Below, piece by piece: positions 11,001 to 23,600 of a stretch of DNA of 64,000 nucleotides; within the stretch, counting starts at the first letter, position 1; each line of letters opens with the position of its first letter. This DNA is from Nepenthes gracilis (taxonomy: Eukaryota > Streptophyta > Magnoliopsida > Caryophyllales > Nepenthaceae): contig BSYO01000033.1 in assembly GCA_033239525.1 (NCBI GenBank), forward strand, positions 5,137,501 to 5,201,500, read 5' to 3'. A model generated the notes under the pieces. The model did not search any database and was not told where the DNA came from. It saw nothing but the letters and a program-made list of their open reading frames with translations. The position numbers and the translations under genes are program-made.

Positions 11001-13140
11001 ACCCTGAGTGGCCATATTAGAGGATTATGGCTGTCAATTTAGAAGGAAGTAGTTTAAAATCTAATATTTTTACGGGGGTGTATCTTAAAAATGTGTGACA
11101 AAGTAAAAAATTTTAAAAATTATATATAAGGATCACTAATTATTTTGACTAATCATTATATTTTGTCTTTAAAACCCCACAAATTTTAGATTTATAAGAT
11201 GTGAAAAAATTTTTTTAATGTTCCATGAAGTGAGTATCACCATCAATCACACAAAGCAATTAGTAGTTGAACCTAATAATTCTATGTAATCTAGACTAAT
11301 CACCAAATGAATTTACACTGCACTTGGGATGATATATTTTAAAAGCTTAGCAGGTTTAGATGCTTGACTATCTGTGTGTAATAGTGAAATCAAGTCCCTT
11401 TACCCAGCCATAAAATAATAAACGAAGTGAACCTCCAAAACCACGTGCCCTTGTTTATCTATTGATCTAGAGGATCATCACATGCCGTCTCACAAAATAG
11501 AGAAGTCCATATAGTCAAATTACCAAATCTAAGAATAAGTAAGTGCACCAAACTATTATTATATGTAAGGTTTTTTTTTTAAAAAAAAATATGATTATTC
11601 TTTGAATATGTACACAGTTTTACATCTTAATCATCTAGTTACATGAGTTAAATTTGACATTCAAATTATTTTAAGCTGTCAAAGATAGTCACTGCCTCAA
11701 TGTTTTAGGCTTTTGATCTCTAGTGGCCGTGTTCGAAGGCAAGGGGAAAAAATTGCCCCCATTGCTGTATTTAACATTAGATTTGATCGGGTATATCCAA
11801 TTTTCTCCAAAATTTACAAGGTGGGAGCCTCTTGCATTAATTGGACCGGCCTTTTATTATCTGGTGGTTGTTCCTCATTGTTGTAGGGATATTTTTATCT
11901 CATTTCTGGTTTATAGACCTATGTATTCCTCGTATATATGTCCTATTCTAAGACACGGTATGAACAAGGGGCAAACCACAATTGCCTGCTTGTTGATGTT
12001 TTCGGTCCACAAATGGGTTCTCGGCCGGTCTGACCCATGGCCGTGATATTTTCACTTCGATGAATATTATGCCACTCTTGGAACAAATCAACAATACTGA
12101 GAAAAATGCAAGTTACATAAATTAAAGTTGAATATATGAATCAATTTTCTCATTTCACTTAATTACTGCAATATCTTCGTATGCGTCTTATTTGGCCTAC
12201 ATTTTAAATATACGAATCAGCTTAAATATCTTTTATTATTTTATCTTTTATATGTATTACTTCTAAATACATATAATACTATCATCTATTATCTTATTTT
12301 TTAGTATTACTCTATTTATACATATTATCTTTTTAATCTTTGTAGCAATTAGAAATTTGTTTTACATGCTGAAATTTGTTTTTACATGATTAATCATCAA
12401 ACATTTTGATTTATAAAATATAGTAAGTTTAAATATGTTGTAAAGCTTCAAAATTTTGCAGAGAGATCACGGACTCTTTAACTTGTTGTTTTGACACAGG
12501 TAGAACAGGGCAGCCAACGACGCCTCTAACCTGGCCAACCAGGTTAAAAATTGCCAAGGGAACAGCCAAGGGACTAGCTTACCTTCATGAATGCAGCCCA
12601 AGAAAATTCGTGCATGGCGACATCAAGCCCTCGAACATCCTCCTCGACAACGACTTCCAACCACACATCTCTGACTTTGGCCTCAACAGATTGATTAACA
12701 TCACCGGCAATGACCCTTCCTCCCAAGGCGGTCTCATGGGCGGAGCCCTCCCCTATATCAAGCCGGTTCACCGAGAACGATCAAACAGTTATCGTGCTCC
12801 AGAGGCTAGACTTCCCGGCGGCCGGCCCACCCAAAAGTGGGATGTGTACTCGTTCGGAGTAGTCTTGCTCGAATTGTTGTCAGGAAGGTCTCCTGAGCTT
12901 TCCTCTCCTACGACGTCGACTTCTGTTGAAAACCGAGATCTCGTAAAGTGGGCGAGAAAGGCATTAGATCAACAGAGCCCATTGCCGGAGATGGTGGATC
13001 CTCTGCTGCTGCGGGAAGTGCACTCCAAGACCGAGATGCTAGCGGTTTTTCATGTGGCTCTAGCTTGTGCTGAAGGAGACCCCGAGATTCGACCGAGGAT
13101 GAAAACTGTCTCGGAAAACCTCGAGAGGATTGGAACATAG
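8015..13140 (+). CDS. LRR receptor-like kinase, ZAR1-like (probable pseudokinase)
   Basis: Two exons, 8015-9569 and 12500-13140, joined at CGAG|GTGAGT and ACACAG|GT (phase 1), encode about 731 residues. A signal peptide (residues 1-27) precedes an LRR N-terminal cap (DPNPCKWTGISC), about five or six LRRs to residue 285, a CGFPL cap and a transmembrane segment near 322-345. A Gly/Ser linker and a kinase domain from about 425 follow. The glycine loop reads GKSGLGIVYK. The lysine of VAVK is arginine (VAVRR), HRD is HGD (VHGDIKPSN), while DFG and APE are kept. The family is LRR-III receptor kinases at the plasma membrane, close to the ZAR1/At1g67510 group by memory. Such proteins often signal without strong catalysis. 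The first ATG (8015) is preferred because the upstream open frame has only a TTG. Confidence 0.9.
11840..12047. repeat. Diverged repeat, copy in the receptor-kinase intron
   Basis: This part of the 2,930-bp intron (9570-12499) matches 13905-14192 downstream of the gene in order and spacing. Shared blocks include ATTGGACCG, TTTTATTATCTGG, GTTGTTCCTCATT, CTGGTTTATAGAC, TATTCTAAGA, ACCACAATTG, GTTGATGTTTT and GGTCTGACCCAT. It could be a local segmental duplication or two copies of a dispersed repeat. Confidence 0.6.
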
Positions 13141-13313
13141 AAAAACCAAAAGGGTTCGATCAGCTCGATTCTTTCAATGATAGAACGTAAAGGATCTGAT
13201 GAGGTCTGCACTCGGGATTCAGAGACACAGAAATCGAGCTCGATTTCTGTTGTATCGGGTGAAGCCATGTACCTGAATGACGAAAGTTGGGCCAGAGATT
13301 TTCGGTGACAAAC

Positions 13314-13319
13314 AATAAA
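13314..13319 (+). terminator. Poly(A) signal of the receptor-kinase gene
   Basis: AATAAA lies 174 bp after the TAG stop, a normal distance for a plant 3' UTR. No other gene is near enough to claim it. Confidence 0.5.
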
Positions 13320-13904
13320 TGTTTTCTTTTTTGAGTTCCTATTGGGTTATTAGGATGGATTGAATTAGGTTGAAATATTGATTTATGAGAGTACTTATTC
13401 TCGGTTAGTTGAAAATTTTAAAATTTTTTTTATGATCATAAAAGTGGAAATAACCAAATCCATTTAAAAATATGAATTTATTGTAAGACATAAATTTTAT
13501 GAGATTATAATAACTATACAGGTTATTAAAATTATCATATTATTTTATAATAATATTATATAAATAAATACTATGGATTTATCTGAATTTATATATAAAT
13601 TTTTTTAAAAAAAAATTTAAAACCCAACTTTTTTCATTCATCTTTATCTGTTTTTTTTTTTTTTTGAGAGGAGACAATTTTTTAGAGGAAACCATACAAC
13701 ACCATGATATTTGGTTTTTCTAGAGTGCTTTCTTTATATTTAAAGATAATATGAGGTTTTTAAATTTTCATCCACAATATGCATTTGAAAACGGCTTTTG
13801 AAATTATTCAAAAAAATTATCCATCATTATTATTTACTAACTGCTGCGGATCTGGTCCGGTGGTGGATGAAGATGATTTTTGCTGCTTCGTTTTTTTAAC
13901 TCAT

Positions 13905-14192
13905 TAATTGGACCGCGATGGGACAAAATTTTATTATCTGGCTTCGAGTTGTTCCTCATTTTTGAGAATAAAAGGGAAAATTTGATTTTATAGTAATTTT
14001 CTGGTTTATAGACTTTTTGGTATTACCTTCTCTTTATATCCTAGATGTCTTCAGTTTTATTCTAAGATACGGATAACTTATGATAAAGGGTTATTTTAAC
14101 CACAATTGGTTTCAACCTCCTTCGGTTGATGTTTTTTCAACCGCGAAGTTATGGGTTTATCTGCGAGTGGTTACGGGTCTGACCCATCACTA
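13905..14192. repeat. Diverged repeat, copy 3' of the receptor-kinase gene
   Basis: Partner of the intronic copy at 11840-12047. It is somewhat longer through internal insertions, including a TTTTTGAGAATAAAAGGG block, and ends in the shared GGTCTGACCCAT. Both copies lie in the same orientation and flank exon 2 of the kinase gene. Confidence 0.6.
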
Positions 14193-16100
14193 ACAATGGA
14201 TAAATTTATCATTTATAAAATAAAAAAAGGATGGATCCCTTGATTATAAAAATATTATTTTTTTAAAAATTAAAGATCAAATTAATTTAAAAAATATTTT
14301 TTAAAATAAAAATAACTAAGCCATATAAATTATAATATTATTATTTTAATAAATTAGTAATATGAGTCACACCACTTAAACAATAATTCTATCATTTATT
14401 TATTACTAAATTTTAGGGAATATATATTCTCAGTAAGACCATCATGGGCCGTTGTTAACTACCTCATCTGGCCAGCCAACCACCCCTTCGCCGCCATGGT
14501 GAAGGTGGTAATATTTATTTTATGTGATAATATTTATTCTTTATATAAATTAAATTACATAAATATTTATTAACGCAATAATTTTATAAATTTTATTTTT
14601 ATTTTATTTTTTAGTAATATTTATATTTTTATTGTCTGACTTTATTCTCTTTTAATAATCAATTACCACTTTTTGATACTTCTCATACATCTATTAGGAT
14701 GCATTAGGATGTTTATGGTCACTCTTTATCTTTACCTCGATCTTGTGATTGTTCATATAGCTTGAAAAATAATGGGGACAGTGTTAGAAATATATTTCAC
14801 ATAATAAGACATATAAATTATTAATTTAATTAATTAATTAATTATAATTCTATTAATTTATATATATATTAAAAAAAAAATTTAAAAGACATGCCAATTC
14901 AAGATGAATCATTTGAGAAAAAGGATATACTATTTTTTAATAGATATATCATTTAGAGAATATATATCTCATTTAAAATATATCCGTTAGGAGAAAGAAT
15001 ATTAATTTCTCAGCGATTATATCTATTCAAGACATTTTTTATACAAAAAGAGTGACATTTTGGTAAATAAAAGAACACCCATAACCATTATTTTAGATGT
15101 ACAAAATTTGTATAAAGTCTCTACAAATCATAAGAAGAAGAGAGAAAAATCATCTCCAAATTTTTCGAAATAAAAACAATATTGGTGCAGAAAAAAAAAT
15201 TTTGATGATAGATTCAGGTATATTAATTTATACATATGTATGATTGTTATAATAAAAAAATATAATCATAAAAATTTTAAGTATTAAAGTTTTATCTCGT
15301 TAGGTAACTTCCAGGCAGTCCTCATTTTCCACCTCAATCTGCCTCTTACCCCTCAAGGTCTCGATATTGTGATCACTTGGTGGTAGGGATGGCATTAAAA
15401 CCCACAGACATGAAATCTAACCCGACCTGACATGAACTGGTCTGATTTCGTTCTCATTAATCGGATTATGGATAAAATACGCCAGTTCACATTGAATTTG
15501 GGTTGGGTTTGGATTTACTATGTCCCAACTCAAACCCGAAATACTAGCCTAATTCTAATCTAAACTTAAATATGCTGTTTTGTTTTCTATGATGTAGATT
15601 TGAGTTTTGAATTGATAAATGCTTGATGGGCTGCTTGATATCCGGAGAGCTGGAGAGATTTCAGTTGTCTTTTGAGTTTTGGATTCCAAAATATCTTATT
15701 TTTCCATTTAATGGTTCGAAATAGTTTTTAAATTTTTTTAATGAGCTAAATTATGTGGACTTAATTAACTAAAAACTAAACTATTATTGTATGAATTCTG
15801 TTTTTTTTTTCTTCTTAAGGAGGAGGAAAAGAAAATGCTTTCAATTGGATATATGTTTAGATGATGATTCAATTTATAAGGTTTTCACCCTACCAAAACT
15901 ACCAGGTTTTATGCCGCTGCAACGTCTATATGCAATTGCACATGCTGGTTTATTGGTCTGTTTGTCTTTGTACTGATGTTAAAAAGGGGATGGTTACCTT
16001 TGAACAGCTGAAGCATGGAGTGGATGTGGAAGATACTGTGAATCACATTCTGCGGTCGTGTGAAGCAACAATCGGTTTGATATGTTTGGTTATGAATCAC
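14193..16100. other. AT-rich intergenic DNA with possible LTR-like sequence
   Basis: No gene is visible. From 14782 a sequence beginning TGTTAGAAATATATTTCAC and running to about 15250 has the look of an AT-rich copia-type LTR, but no matching end or target duplication was found. 15380-15560 holds ACCCGACC/GGTTGGGTTTGG-type degenerate motifs of the sort seen in many plant repeats. Short ORFs around 15790-16130 have no recognisable homology. Confidence 0.35.
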
Positions 16101-16716
16101 TTTCGTAATTTGAGCCGCACTTGCTAGGTGTTTGAGTGCCATTTCCAGAAACCTCGTGCTCAATCTGCGCCTATCAGACGTTTGAGCACTAGTTCCAAAA
16201 GCACTGTGCTCGAGCTACGCCTGCCTGACACTCGCACTCGAGCGTGGCCAGTAGGATAAAAATACGGTTGATGCGTGTTAGGGTTTAACTACTGTGATTT
16301 GAGCACCATTTTGAGAGAGAAAAGAAAAAAAAAAGAGAAAGAAGGGAGAAGAGAAAGATTTGTGCATCTGTTTGTATTCCGAATCGAGTTCCATTTTTCG
16401 TTGATCGTTGGTACGCTATTCTTATTAATAAGAATAACGTTTATCAGGTTCTATTTTTTCTCTTTCATCTTGTGTTCTCTAATTGTGCAGGATTATTTTA
16501 AGACAAGGTAGTTTGACATTGTATTTGAGGTTTGTGTAACCGAGACATTGTATAGTGGAGATGTTTTCGGACCTTAAGTTCCGTGATTTTTCTTCATTTA
16601 AAAGAGAGTTTTCTACGTAAAAATCATGCATTTATCGATCGTGTATACTTGTTATGTACTTATCGTGTGGTATTGTGTGTTTTTTCAAGGTTCAAATAGT
16701 AGATCGGGTCTCAACA
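16100..16716 (+). mobile_element. Probable LTR (3' part), copia-like
   Basis: The order is a GC-richer block with repeated CTCGAGC/GCACTCGAG motifs, GGATAAAAATACGG, a GAGAGAAAAGAAA leader, and a U5-like tail with TTTTCTACGTAAAAATC ending in TCTCAACA. The phrase TTTTC(C/T)ACGTAAAAATC also occurs in the U5 part of the solo LTR at 28013-28874. A terminal CAACA is typical of LTRs starting TGTTG. The 5' boundary and a target duplication were not located, so start and superfamily are uncertain. Confidence 0.45.
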
Positions 16717-18755
16717 AGATGCACCACCGATCCTCCCTCCCTCCTGTGGAGGGCTTGATTTCCAGATTTATTCTGCTGTTTTTGTAAGTAGCTTTTGCTG
16801 CTTTTGTAAGCCGACCAACTTCCTGATACCTCAGTTTGATCAAATGATATCATCTCTTAGTAAACCACGATCACATACTATGGCATATTTGAGTTTTTGT
16901 TATCTCACATCTACTGCTTGCATCAGTAGATGAACCGATTGCAACCCTTTAAAGCCATACTTTGGTGTTTGCCGAATCATTGGGAAAGAAGGCCAGAAGA
17001 AGGCATGTCTTCGATCCGGAGTATGCCATCCATCGAAACTCCCTCCTCTAGCTGCATCCGAGTGCATTTCGAAATGTCCTGCAACGTTGGCAAGCAGAGC
17101 AAGGTTATTTGGCTAGAAAAATAGCATAGCCAAAGAAGAAGGGCAATAGATAATGGAGCCTTGGCGCAGCAACACATTTGTCAATGCGTGGCCTGGTGTT
17201 CAACTGATCAAAATAACCTTTTGCATGTAATGCAAAGTAAAATCATGTACAGTGACTCAAAGTGACTTAGCCTTTTTAGATATTGCGTACGCTAAGAGTT
17301 TTTGAGCTCTCTTATCTTTAATGGGAGGCTCCCGAAATATATTTTATAAATGTTCCAACTCATGTATTAGTATTACATCATTGTCAAAATATATTAAAAA
17401 AAATCTCCAGGTCCTTTGAACTCTATTTCAAATGGAGGCTCCAGAGAAACATTGTAATATCTCATCTTACGCGTCAGTATTACTTGATTGTCTCATGCGA
17501 TTGTCACCTCTTGTCTTACTGAATTTATGATCAATGTCCATTCCCTTGTGGAATCATGGTATCCACCACTCACTTCTTGGCTTAATGAATTCCCTAATGC
17601 TAGATCTATCCAAATATAACCGTATACTCTTCTTTTGATACAAAATACGGTTTTATTTTCTTGATTTAATACCAAACAGCCTAGGAGACAAATAATCGAC
17701 CCAACTTATCCAACCATCATTTATCCATATCATTGAAGGCTATGCAACAAAGTGGGTCTGAAGCCTATTCTTTTTCTGAAGAGAGCCATCGATTTTCATT
17801 AGCTCTTATCCAAATCATGTCACTACTCAAATAGGTCCAAAAGAAAGCCGACTATAAGGAAATGGCTCTCTCAAAAGTTATTATTATTATTATTATTATT
17901 TGCTACAAAAGACAGTAGAAAATCTACAATTCTCTAGTATACGACTTCTAAAACTACAGAGCAAATAATAGACACTAACATATTGAAAAACAATTGCTGA
18001 AATAGAAATCATAAAAATTTATACACTTACAGACATCTAGGTCGAGCATTTGTATGATGATCATGAATAATATTTTAAGAATATATATAATTATAAAAAT
18101 ATAATTTTATAAGTTTATAAAATATAAATATAGAAATTTAAAGATAATAAAATTTTGATCCAATTCATAATCAAATTTATTTTTGTAAATATATATATTT
18201 TACATTTAAGCCCCCTTATATAGTCCAAGGCAAATGCTGATCTCAATACCAAGAAAAACTGGATGGACAAAAAGAGAAAATGAAAGTCAAAATCCAAATA
18301 ATCTAGCTTGCAGATTAGCATCCATATCATACTTCTACTGTCTCATATGGCTAATCTCTAAAACCTAATGAATAAACTTTGGACTATATACTGAAGTGCT
18401 GTACTTAGGAATAGTTCTGTCAACATTCCAATCTTTAATTGAAAGAGCCAGAGAAGTAACTCCTTTGGGCAACAAAGCGGAAAGTCTTAACTCAAATGCA
18501 ATGGAAGAAAGCCCAACTCTCGAGCTTTAACAATCACTGTTATTTATGTCAAAGCTGGTGTGGAGGAGACACAGCTACTAAAGGAACTCTATACTTAACT
18601 GAACAAACTTGATTACTAGGTCCTACACAAAGTCATTAAACTGCTATAGATTTCAGTACAACATCCCTAGCTGCTTTATTTTCATAATCAGAACACAACT
18701 GCTAACTACACTGCTAATTAATACTATGTAGGCTCCAATTCCTCGAATTGAAGTG
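16717..18755. other. Intergenic DNA, no gene recognised
   Basis: No exon or known motif is visible. It contains two diverged copies of a short block near 17318-17390 and 17428-17500, both with GGAGGCTCC followed by TATTAGTATTAC or TCAGTATTAC, and a short (TTA)n run at about 17880. Confidence 0.4.
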
Positions 18756-18759
18756 AGGT

Positions 18760-19075
18760 CCTGTTGAAGAGCAATTTGGTGGTCTCTGAAAGTAGACATA
18801 CTACTGAAAAGTCACTTTCGGTTTTTGTGCACAGAGAGGATCGGTTCTCTCTGAATTTAACTACACTGCAGGAACACGGGTGCGAGGTTTTCCCCGTTGT
18901 GGTGGTCTTCCTTGGGCTTGTCTTTCTTGTACCTGTTTCCGGGCTAATGCCGTTGTGTCGTCGTTCCGTGTATTTTTTTCTTTCTTGTTATATTGTATGT
19001 TCGCTGATGTAAGTTTTGTACTTTATAAAAGAAATTAATAAATGAAATTTTCGAACATTTTTCTATCTTCATCGC
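18760..19075 (+). mobile_element. Possible LINE 3' end
   Basis: A T-rich frame ending in GTTTTGTACTTTATAAAAG, then AATTAATAAATGAAATTTTC, resembles the 3' tails of plant L1-type elements, where a short open frame precedes an AATAAA-like tail. No reverse transcriptase or endonuclease sequence remains, so the call rests on the tail alone. Confidence 0.2.
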
Positions 19076-19469
19076 ATGGCTTTTGACACTCTTACGTACT
19101 TTGACTGATTTGAATTTTCTAATATAACTTTTGACTGTTCGGTGTTCATCAGTTTGACAGTGCAGCCCTACTGCCAGCTGGGTCTTCTGGCAGTTCGACT
19201 CACGGCAAGTCGCCCCGATGTTCAGTCTAGACTCGGCCGGTTGAATAGGCCTTGAGTTGGCCGATGCCATGCGCCGTCGTTTTGTGACCTGGGGAAGTGA
19301 CAGTCCAGGGCATCGATAGTTGAGCGGCGTGTCGTCGTTGTATCAATCGAGGCATTAGAGCTCAATGACTGCAATGGGATGCGTCGCGTTAGACTCCATA
19401 ATGGCGATGGCGAAAAGACATGTCGCTTCGTTGCCTTCAAACGACATCGTTGCTGGCTGGGACATTGGC

Positions 19470-19477
19470 TATTTAAG
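19470..19477 (+). promoter_or_regulatory. TATA-like box ahead of antisense ORF copy 4
   Basis: TATTTAAG lies 110 bp before the ATG at 19580. The layout (TATA-like box, short pyrimidine-rich leader, ATGGCT) matches copy 2, where TTTATTTAAACC lies about 90 bp before ATGGCT at 24561. Confidence 0.35.
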
Positions 19478-19579
19478 CACTTGTCCTCAACCGTTTCCTT
19501 CATCACTTGTTGTCTACGAAAGTTTCAGTCCCTAAGTTCACCATCTTTCTTTTTGACCGATTTCTGCTCTGATCTATAA

Positions 19580-20290
19580 ATGGCTGACGAGGGCTTCATT
19601 TGCGTTTTCGACCTACTTGCTTGCCTAGCAGGATTGTCATCTTTTTCCTTTGAACCTGAGTCCTTGACCAAGGAGGTAAGCTCCAATGAGGAGTTATCGG
19701 TGGGAGTCGGAGATGAGGATTCAGCGGGCGTAGTGACCACTGAGGAGGAGCATCATTCGGAGGTCTCTGTTTTTGCACCCCTAGGGTTCCTGGGGGCGTC
19801 CCTGGTTTTGAGTCTGTCGGATCTTCTCGTCAGGTATGCTCGTCCATCTAGAAGGTCGTATAAATTTTCACATTCATGTTTTGTTGGTGTAGCCCCTAAC
19901 TGACCACTCTTTTATGTTTTACAGCAGTGGAGGGTGCCCTGAGTGGCGGAGTAGACTACTCATGCGCGGTTGGGTGAGTTGGAGTACCAGATTGAGGCTG
20001 TCACTACGGAGGCGCAGCGGGGCTTGTAGTGGGCCAACCATCTCACCTGAACTCTATCCGAGTCCGAGGCCCACGCCCGGTCTCTAGATCGAATTGCCTC
20101 ATTGAGGACGAGCTACAAAGGACTTGAAGGGAGCTTGTGGACCTTCGGTGTGAGAATGCCCAACTCAATGGTGAACCCTGGCTGTAGGCATAAATAGGAT
20201 CTTTTTTTTGTCTTCTTATATATTGAGGCCAATAGTTGCCTTTGAATGTATACTTCAATTTTCCAATGAAACATGCTAGACCGTTTTGAT
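19580..20290 (+). pseudogene. Antisense-ORF remnant, copy 4
   Basis: An open frame from ATGGCTGACG encodes an acidic segment (SLTKEVSSNEELSVGVGDED). A possible intron, CAG|GTATGC to TTTTACAG (19834-19924), is followed by a Glu/Leu/Arg-rich stretch that reads as coiled coil once frame changes are allowed (GAGGACGAGCTACAAAG near 20106). The 3' flank with CCAATGAAACATG near 20258 recalls the 3' UTR of the complete element's antisense ORF. The central gypsy-type domain is missing, so this is a fragment. Assignment rests on layout rather than strong protein identity. Confidence 0.4.
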
Positions 20291-20830
20291 CATTGTCGCA
20301 TGTTGTATGTGATTCGGGTGTTCGAGTGGTGTTCTCTGTAGTTGGTTGACCGCCAAATCGGGTCATGTGAACCCCTGGTGGCTCACTCTTCTGGTGGTCC
20401 AGACTCGTAGCTGTTTGTCCCGAACACCAGATAGGGACAAGAGTGGGTTGGATCTGTAATGACCCAAATCTGAGTCACTCGACCAAATTTAAATCGACAA
20501 TGAGGAAACTCAAAATTCCAATAATCATAAATTCAACATCATAATTATAATTTCCATAATAAATTTTTTCGAGATAATAAATATATATACAATATTATTA
20601 TCTCGAAAATACGTCCCAATAATATATCCAAATAAAACCTCAATCGATAAACTATCTCTAGAACCTTTTCACACGAGCCTCTATCTCTACTATCTTCTCT
20701 ATCACGAATTTCTATAGCTAAAGTAGGATTCCATGGTTCGTATTATACAATCAACTCAATATGGAGTCAAGAAATTACAAGGGTGAGCCAAAATCCAACA
20801 AATGATAATAATAAAAAACGCTTAATCAAT

Positions 20831-21316
20831 AACCCATGTTTGGTTGTTGGACTAAGGTGGGAATAAGGTGGGAATATAATATCTATTCCCAGGGAATAGA
20901 TATTCCTCCGTTTAGTTACAAATTTAACTAGGAATATATATTCCTAGGGAATATTTATTCCCACATTTGTGGGAATAGCTACTCCCACTACTACTATTAT
21001 TATTATTATATTTTGTAATTATTATTATTATTATTATTATGTGTCATTATTATTATTATATATTATTATTATTTATAATAATAATAATAATTATTATTAT
21101 TATTACTATTATTATTATCATTATTATTGTTATTACTATTCTCACCTTATTCCTCATACTATTATACAAACTAAACAAAAGAATATTAATTCCCACATTA
21201 TTCTATTTTAACAACCAAACATAGGAATAACAATTCCAATTATATTCTCATCCTATTCTATTCCCTGGAATAACTATTCTATTAAAGCCACTTATTGATT
21301 CGATAACCAAACGCGT
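20831..21316. mobile_element. MITE-like foldback element with (TTA)n core, copy A
   Basis: The ends are CCATGTTTGGTTGTTGG and CGATAACCAAACGCG, an imperfect terminal inverted repeat. Both arms are rich in GGGAAT/ATTCCC blocks, and the core (about 20990-21140) is an ATT/TTA microsatellite. The right arm, reverse-complemented, matches the left arm of copy B at 27379-27555 over most of its length (GTTATTCCAGGGAATAGA; GGAATTGTTATTC; ATGTTTGGTTGTT). There is no coding capacity. The target duplication is not clear, so the superfamily is open. Confidence 0.65.
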
Positions 21317-22559
21317 CATTACGGTCGTTTGGTTCTTCAGGGAATGGTTGCAACATTTCTATAATAATCTAATTATATCCGATAAGTCATAATACATCGT
21401 AAACACGACTCAAACCAAAAGCAAGATTGGTCTCCCCGGACCCTTATATGACAAAGATAACAAGATTGCCAATAATATGCAGAAACCCCTCAGATCTGAC
21501 ATCAAGAGATATGCAGGGATCTCCTAGTCCGAATGTCAGCGTGAACGACTTGAATTCAAATAACAATAACAATATGGATTCCATTGAATCCTGATAGCGT
21601 AAAATCCGACACATAGATTCTACCGAACATAACTCGTAAATTCCACCAAATCCTAAACTCATGAGGTATCAACAATGATAAAACATCACAATAAATCTTC
21701 TTGGACCTTATTCTATCACTGTGAACCAAAGGTCACGTATTTACGCCCCCAACGACTGGGTAAGTGTAACGAGGTTATCTATGATATCTAACTACCCCTA
21801 TAATCCTCCCAGAGGCTGCACCCGTAGCATGTCGATACCATCCGTGATACCTCTCGCCAAAAGATATCACTGATATCATCTCCTACGATGGTCACATGGC
21901 TATAAGGATCCCTACACAATAATCAGTAGACCTCATTATCACAATGATACGAAAATCAATATCGGATAAGTGTAGACCACGCTAAGGTACCGTAGCCTCC
22001 CATTCGACTAAATACCTTAGTGTTTTCATACGCTATCCTTAACCTTAACTGTCGGAAGCCCATACTCCAATTACTCACACAATCAAGTATAACGCAAAGA
22101 AAGCTTTACAACTACAACGACGGAACTGTCATTCGGTGCTGACAAGGACCGTACTCACGCCATCGAATTCAACACAAATGGATTTATCACGAAACGAAGA
22201 AAGGATAAACACAGACTAAGATTAATTTACTTAGTTCAACTATTTAACTATTCTTCCATTTTGTTCTGGTGCAATACCTACAACTAATGCCAATATATAA
22301 ATCAACTGATTTCAAGCATATATAACATTTTATTTTTATTTATATACTACCACGAAATTAAATGTTCTTAACTCCATTATCTATGTTTTAACATTCACGA
22401 TCATGTTACGGATTCTTCTACGCATAACCCAATTCATAATAATTTACTTCCACTTTACTAACACACACCCTTGGACATACATCCTTACTCAAAAATATAA
22501 ATACACATACTGCCCACATTTATAAATATATATATATATTTAGATTTATATTCATATAT

Positions 22560-22760
22560 ACACATGTCAACACACACACACAATGCCCACGGCAGTACAC
22601 ACCCATACTGCCCATGCCAAATTACACACCCTCCACACACAGTGCATACACTCACCCACACCTGCGCACCGCAACACTTGTTACACACGCCCATTCCACA
22701 CACACACACACACACACGGCCGCATACCCAACCGTTCACACCCACACACGCAATATACAT
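22560..22760. repeat. Degenerate CA-rich tract
   Basis: Interrupted (CA)n sequence inside long LTR copy A. It generates several short overlapping His/Thr-rich open frames that are not genes. The equivalent GT-rich tract of copy B is at 41190-41400. Confidence 0.75.
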
Positions 22761-23546
22761 ATATATTTAATCGTCAATTCCCCCATCTCTCACGACGCCA
22801 TTGGCCAGAGCACGAAGCTCTGTTTTTCCCTCAATTTCAGATTTATGTCCAACAAGGCTAATCCTCACCAATCCACGACAAATTAACACACTAATAACAT
22901 CAATAACAAGGATTACGGTGTTCATGAGATAAAAGAGGGATTGATTTGCAGAGAATGGAAAATTTACTTACGATTGGATAAAATAATGAAAGTAAGAGGA
23001 ATCACTTGCACCAGAGGAGAATGACATTAAAGGGGATTCACTTGCCTGATTACTCGGTCCTTGAACACAGCTAGGGTTGAAGCGGCGTTGGCTTCGGCTC
23101 AACAACAACGACAACGACGGTGACAACAAGTCACAGCGACGATAGTAACGATCGCCCACGGCCACGGCAGCAAGACCACAAAACGAAACGCTTCGGTGCT
23201 GAACAGCGCCTTACTCTTCCTTCCTCTCCTCGCATTCTTCCTGGACTGGGGTATAAATAAACCCATGGAGTGAAGATCGTGGAAAGACAGACGGAATCAA
23301 ACGGTTGAAACGGGGCAATTTGTCAGGATTTCTGGCTGAAGATTTGAACGGAAAATGTGTTAGGCATTGCAAGAGAGAAAGAAAGAGAGAGAACCAGACG
23401 GGAGAGAGAGAGCCAAACGGGAGAGACGAAGGGGTCTGTTAAGGAAGAAGATTCGAGAGTTAAGGAGAGATATGGGGTGAGGAAATTATATATTAATTAT
23501 AATAATAACGTTCATTATTATTATTATTTTACTTATACGTTTTAAG

Positions 23547-23579
<33 letters not shown>

Positions 23580-23600
23580 GATTATTCTATTACATAAATA

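Larger units (their letters stand above)
20455..23600 (-). mobile_element. Long TGTAAT-type LTR, copy A (minus orientation)
   Basis: It begins TGTAATGACCCAAATCTGAGTCACTCG, the reverse complement of the end of copy B at 42567 (GACTCGGGCTCGGGGCATTACA). Inside, 21950-22030 reverse-complemented matches 41560-41640, sharing CGTATGAAAACA, TCGAATGGGAGG and ACCTTAGTG or ACCTTAGCG. A CA-rich stretch (22560-22760) mirrors the GT-rich stretch of copy B. The TGTAAT start, great length and AT-rich U3 recall chromovirus (Tekay/Del-type) LTRs, an inference. The right boundary is unclear; CTATTACA at 23587-23594 is one candidate. Confidence 0.5.

Noticed and set aside
21039..21224. Ile- and Tyr-rich open frames
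   Set aside because: They are translations of an ATT/TTA microsatellite inside the MITE.
22485..22886. Several overlapping His/Thr-rich open frames
   Set aside because: They come from a degenerate CA repeat read in different frames; the equivalent GT tract at 41029-41480 gives the same artefact.
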